The notes under the pieces are model-generated. The model was not told the origin of the DNA. It did not search any database and was given only the letters and a program-made list of their open reading frames with translations. Positions 5,766 to 7,875 of a stretch of 7,875 nucleotides of DNA are shown one piece after another. The position numbers and the translations under genes are program-made. The first letter of the stretch is position 1. Every line of letters begins with the position of its first letter. Source of the stretch: Minisyncoccota bacterium (lineage in GTDB: Bacteria; Patescibacteriota; Minisyncoccia; Phycocordibacterales; UBA2100); NCBI GenBank assembly GCA_016763615.1, contig JAESTJ010000072.1:1-7875 (forward strand), read 5' to 3'.

Positions 5766-7262
5766 ATGAGCACAAAAGAACCAAACACAGCACGACCCCC
5801 AGTAATAGCCGTTATGGGCCATGTAGATCATGGAAAATCGGCTCTTTTGGATTACATTCGCAGCACAAATGTTGTGGACTCAGAAGCTGGAGGAATAACT
5901 CAGAGAGTTTCAGCATATGAAGTAGAACATGAACATGAAGGGAAAGTTAAACGAATTACTTTTCTGGACACCCCAGGCCACGAGGCATTCACTAAAATCA
6001 GGGAGCGCGGCGCTTCTGTTGCGGATATCGCTATTTTAGTAGTTTCCGCCGAAGAGGGAGTCAAACCTCAGACACTTGATGCGCTACGTGCTATTAAAAG
6101 CGCAAAAACTCCGTATGTAGTAGCCATTAATAAGATTGACAAACCTAACGCTGACTCCAACAGGACCAAATCTGGCCTTATTGAAAATGAAATTTATATC
6201 GAAGGTATGGGTGGAGACATTCCTTTCAACGAAGTTTCTGCTAAAACTGGACAAGGAATACCAGAATTATTAGACACGTTACTTTTAGTAGCGGAAATGG
6301 AAGAGCTTACTGGAGACACTTCTCTTCCCGCTGAGGGCGTAATCATAGAGGCCCACCGCGATTCCAAAAAAGGTATCGCTGCAACTCTTATAATCAAAAA
6401 TGGTTCTCTTAAAAGTGGTGAGTTTATTGTGGCAGATAGTGCCCTTGCTCCTATCCGAATTTTTGAGGACTTCGAGGGGAACTCGATACAAGAGGCTCAA
6501 TTTTCAAGCCCTATCCAAATTATTGGATTTGATTCACTTCCCAGTGTTGGCAGTACCTTCCGTTCATACAAAAGGAAAAAAGACGCTGAGCTTGCTAAGT
6601 CAGTTACTAAAACTGTAACCCCCGGAGTTACTGAATTAGAAGAGGCGGATGAGAGACACTTGATTCCCCTGATTATCAAAGCCGATACAACCGGTACTCT
6701 AGAAGCTATCTCTCATGAGCTTGAGAAACTTGGTAACGAACGGCTACTAATTTGTACCATTCAGGAAGGAGTCGGTAACATGTCTGAGGGAGATGTGAAA
6801 GCTGCTATCGCTTCTAAACACAATCCAATTCTGATTGCATTTAATGTAGGAATCGATACAGCAGCACGAGACATTCTCATACAACACGAAAAGGAAGTGC
6901 ACTCTTTCGAAATCATCTATAAGTTAAGCGAATGGCTCGCTGATGAAATTAAAAAACGAACACCGAAAATGGAGATGGAAGAAGACTTTGGCTCTGCAAA
7001 AATACTTATGTACTTTTCTTCAATGAAAAACAAATATGTGATTGGTGGCAAAGTAAAAAACGGGCAAATAAAAAAGGGCTGCCGCGTACGTATTAAGCGA
7101 GCAAATGAAGTTATAGGTGCAGGGAAAGTAATCGGTTTACAAAGTGGTAAGCAAAATGCTGAATCCATCTCTGAAGGTGATGAATTCGGCGCACAAATTG
7201 AAGCAGATATAAAATTGGAAGTACAAGACGTGATTGAGTGTTATGAAATCGTCATAAAGTAA
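5766..7262 (+). CDS. infB: Translation initiation factor IF-2, short form
   Basis: This GTPase brings fMet-tRNA to the 30S subunit and promotes 50S joining. The 498 residues show G1 GHVDHGKS (18-25), G2 GGITQ (42-46), G3 DTPGH (68-72), G4 NKID (122-125) and G5 SAK (158-160). Beta-barrel domain II follows (about 184-270), then the domain III core [13 protein letters not shown] (303-315) and the C-terminal C2 barrel (about 405-498). The N-terminal IF2-N regions found in longer bacterial homologues (often 700-900 aa) are absent: the G-domain starts almost at residue 10. In C2 the usual AGC and ECG cysteine motifs read GGK (427-429) and EFG (473-475). I see no Shine-Dalgarno; the ATG directly precedes the G-domain. 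rbfA follows after 14 bp, as in many bacterial infB operons. nusA is not in the window. Confidence 0.96.
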   Translation: MSTKEPNTARPPVIAVMGHVDHGKSALLDYIRSTNVVDSEAGGITQRVSAYEVEHEHEGKVKRITFLDTPGHEAFTKIRERGASVADIAILVVSAEEGVKPQTLDALRAIKSAKTPYVVAINKIDKPNADSNRTKSGLIENEIYIEGMGGDIPFNEVSAKTGQGIPELLDTLLLVAEMEELTGDTSLPAEGVIIEAHRDSKKGIAATLIIKNGSLKSGEFIVADSALAPIRIFEDFEGNSIQEAQFSSPIQIIGFDSLPSVGSTFRSYKRKKDAELAKSVTKTVTPGVTELEEADERHLIPLIIKADTTGTLEAISHELEKLGNERLLICTIQEGVGNMSEGDVKAAIASKHNPILIAFNVGIDTAARDILIQHEKEVHSFEIIYKLSEWLADEIKKRTPKMEMEEDFGSAKILMYFSSMKNKYVIGGKVKNGQIKKGCRVRIKRANEVIGAGKVIGLQSGKQNAESISEGDEFGAQIEADIKLEVQDVIECYEIVIK

Positions 7263-7276
7263 TCTATCCTAGGAAT

Positions 7277-7597
7277 ATGCAGTCTCAAAAGCAACAACAA
7301 ATATCTGAACAAATTGCACATATTGCTGCGGAGTTTCTAGGTAGGGAATCTAATCGGCAGTCCCTCATCACGGTAACTCGAGCTGATGTCTCTCCTGATA
7401 TGGCAAAATCTACTATTTATTTCACTGTGATGCCTACTAGCTATGAAGATACCGTCCTTGAATTTGCGAGACGCCAGCGCGCTGAGTTCCGTAATTATAT
7501 AAAAAAGAAGACTCAAATGCGGCGAATTCCTTTTTTCAACTTTGAAATAGACGCTGGAGAGAAACATCGCCAACACCTTGATACTTTAGAGCTGTAG
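7277..7597 (+). CDS. rbfA: Ribosome-binding factor A
   Basis: This small KH-domain protein binds the 30S subunit and helps late maturation of 16S rRNA. It has 106 residues, slightly shorter than the usual 115-130. The core follows the family: an N-terminal helix with QISEQIAHIAAEFL (8-21), a strand ITVTRADVSPDMAKSTIYF (31-49), a helix with ARRQRAEFRNYIKKK (64-78), then RRIPFFNFEID (82-92), matching the usual L-R-x-x-P-x-L-x-F motif. It lies 14 bp after infB and is surely co-transcribed. An AGGA at 7271-7274 is only 2 nt from the ATG, too close for a normal Shine-Dalgarno, so translation may depend on coupling to infB. The identity rests on the sequence pattern and the infB neighbour. Confidence 0.9.
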   Translation: MQSQKQQQISEQIAHIAAEFLGRESNRQSLITVTRADVSPDMAKSTIYFTVMPTSYEDTVLEFARRQRAEFRNYIKKKTQMRRIPFFNFEIDAGEKHRQHLDTLEL

Positions 7598-7620
7598 CGC
7601 TTCTGTGTGCAGGTCACGCA

Positions 7621-7632
7621 TGCTAATATAGT
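7621..7632 (+). promoter_or_regulatory. Possible promoter -10 for the tRNA-Cys-like array
   Basis: TATAGT (7627-7632, one mismatch to TATAAT) lies 7 nt before the first unit at 7640. An overlapping TGCTAATAT (7621-7629) could serve as an extended -10. No good -35 box is visible. The position in the 42-bp gap after rbfA fits a promoter for the tRNA cluster. Confidence 0.35.
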
Positions 7633-7639
7633 GCCTATT

Positions 7640-7730
7640 GGTCCAGGTGGCGAAGTGGTTAAATGCTCCGCACCGGTTTGCGCAAATGGTCTCTTGCGTC
7701 ATTCACTGGAACTAATGTAGATACTGAGAA
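7640..7730 (+). pseudogene. Degenerate tRNA-Cys-like unit 1
   Basis: It begins like the tRNA-Cys at 7823: GGTCCAG, then GGCGAAGTGGTTAA of the D arm. The anticodon loop reads TTTGCGCAAA instead of TTTGCAAA, and the segment after it (TGGTCTCTTGCGT) replaces the 3' side of the anticodon stem. The 5' side of a T stem (ACTGG) is present, but AACTAA follows where a TTCRA-type T loop should be, and the rest of the T arm, acceptor strand and CCA are missing. CTGGAAC at 7706-7712 could pair with GGTCCAG at six of seven positions, which would close a tRNA-like shape without a T arm. It is most likely a pseudogene from tandem duplication. Confidence 0.7.
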
Positions 7731-7822
7731 GGTCCAGTGGCGAAGTGGTTATGCTTCGCAGCGGTTTGCGCAAATAGTCTCTTGCGTCATTAACCGGAAC
7801 TAAAATATTGAGACTAAACTAA
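7731..7822 (+). pseudogene. Degenerate tRNA-Cys-like unit 2
   Basis: This is a near copy of unit 1, offset 91 bp. The same altered anticodon region occurs, differing at one base (AAATAGTC here, AAATGGTC in unit 1). The T arm is cut at the same point (ACCGG then AACTAA). Its D-arm region can form a 6-bp perfect stem, GCGAAG (7740-7745) with CTTCGC (7754-7759), longer than a normal D stem. An alternative CGCAA/TTGCG stem lies at 7769-7786. No T-loop motif or acceptor 3' strand is present, so it is not a standard tRNA. Confidence 0.7.
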
Positions 7823-7875
7823 GGTCCAGTGGCGAAGTGGTTAACGCTACGGTTTGCAAAACCGTCATTCACCGG
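7823..7875 (+). tRNA. tRNA-Cys(GCA), 3' end beyond the window
   Basis: Acceptor strand GGTCCAG (7823-7829) is followed by TG, a D arm with GCG/CGC stem, and a clean anticodon arm: stem ACGGT/ACCGT around loop TTGCAAA, giving anticodon GCA for cysteine. The variable loop CATTC and the first T-stem strand ACCGG end at the window edge. A T loop and an acceptor strand complementary to GGTCCAG should follow. It reads the UGC/UGU codons. It is the third unit of a tandem series, and the only one with an intact anticodon arm. Confidence 0.85.

Larger units (their letters stand above)
7640..7875 (+). repeat. Tandem array of about 91-bp tRNA-Cys-derived units
   Basis: Three units begin at 7640, 7731 and 7823, spaced 91 and 92 bp. 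Each begins with GGTCCAG, then shares the D-arm sequence GGCGAAGTGGTTA and the GGTTTGC/TCATT core. Units 1 and 2 resemble each other more than unit 3, both in the anticodon region and in the AACTAA-type tail after the T stem. The array may continue beyond the window. Confidence 0.8.

Noticed and set aside
7640..7822. CRISPR array
   Set aside because: The repeats are about 91 bp, contiguous and tRNA-derived, without short repeats separated by unique spacers.

Overview
The window looks like part of a small-genome bacterium of the Candidate Phyla Radiation (Patescibacteria), probably of Parcubacteria/Paceibacteria type. This is an inference from gene content. The clues are an IF-2 of only 498 residues with no N-terminal extension, a DUF4446 membrane protein next to infB-rbfA, a lone NifS-like cysteine desulfurase with a Ser-Gly-Lys lysine motif, a ClpB-type ATPase that carries a ClpC-like loop, very short intergenic gaps, and few Shine-Dalgarno sites. 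Stops fit genetic code 11, since TGA ends the DUF4446 gene.

The left half (34-5168) reads leftward. From its upstream end it holds the cysteine desulfurase, a small orphan gene of unknown family (3881 down to about 3699 or 3685), a membrane-anchored trypsin-fold protein that has lost its catalytic triad, and a ClpB-like disaggregase. The small gene has a full expression cassette: a consensus promoter with a perfect 20-bp palindrome filling its spacer, a good Shine-Dalgarno and a 3' terminator hairpin. Its reading frame seems to break at a six-base homopolymer. The pseudo-protease and clpB are 31 bp apart and are probably co-transcribed as a protein-quality-control pair.

The right half (5220-7597) reads rightward: DUF4446, infB and rbfA. 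The cysteine desulfurase and DUF4446 genes diverge from a 51-bp gap. In both directions a TACAAT -10 box ends exactly 7 nt before the ATG, so both mRNAs are predicted to be leaderless. Between DUF4446 and infB lie nested inverted repeats and a GC hairpin with a T-run that ends 4 nt before the infB ATG. infB and rbfA are 14 bp apart, both act in translation initiation or 30S maturation, and form an operon.

The right edge (7640-7875) is a tandem array of roughly 91-bp units, each starting like tRNA-Cys. The first two are degenerate: the anticodon loop is altered and the T loop and 3' acceptor are missing. The third looks like a real tRNA-Cys(GCA), cut by the window edge.

Most of the window is ordinary housekeeping sequence. 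The parts most worth a second look are the operator-controlled orphan gene, the pseudo-protease/ClpB pair with its loop insertion, and the tRNA-Cys-like tandem array.
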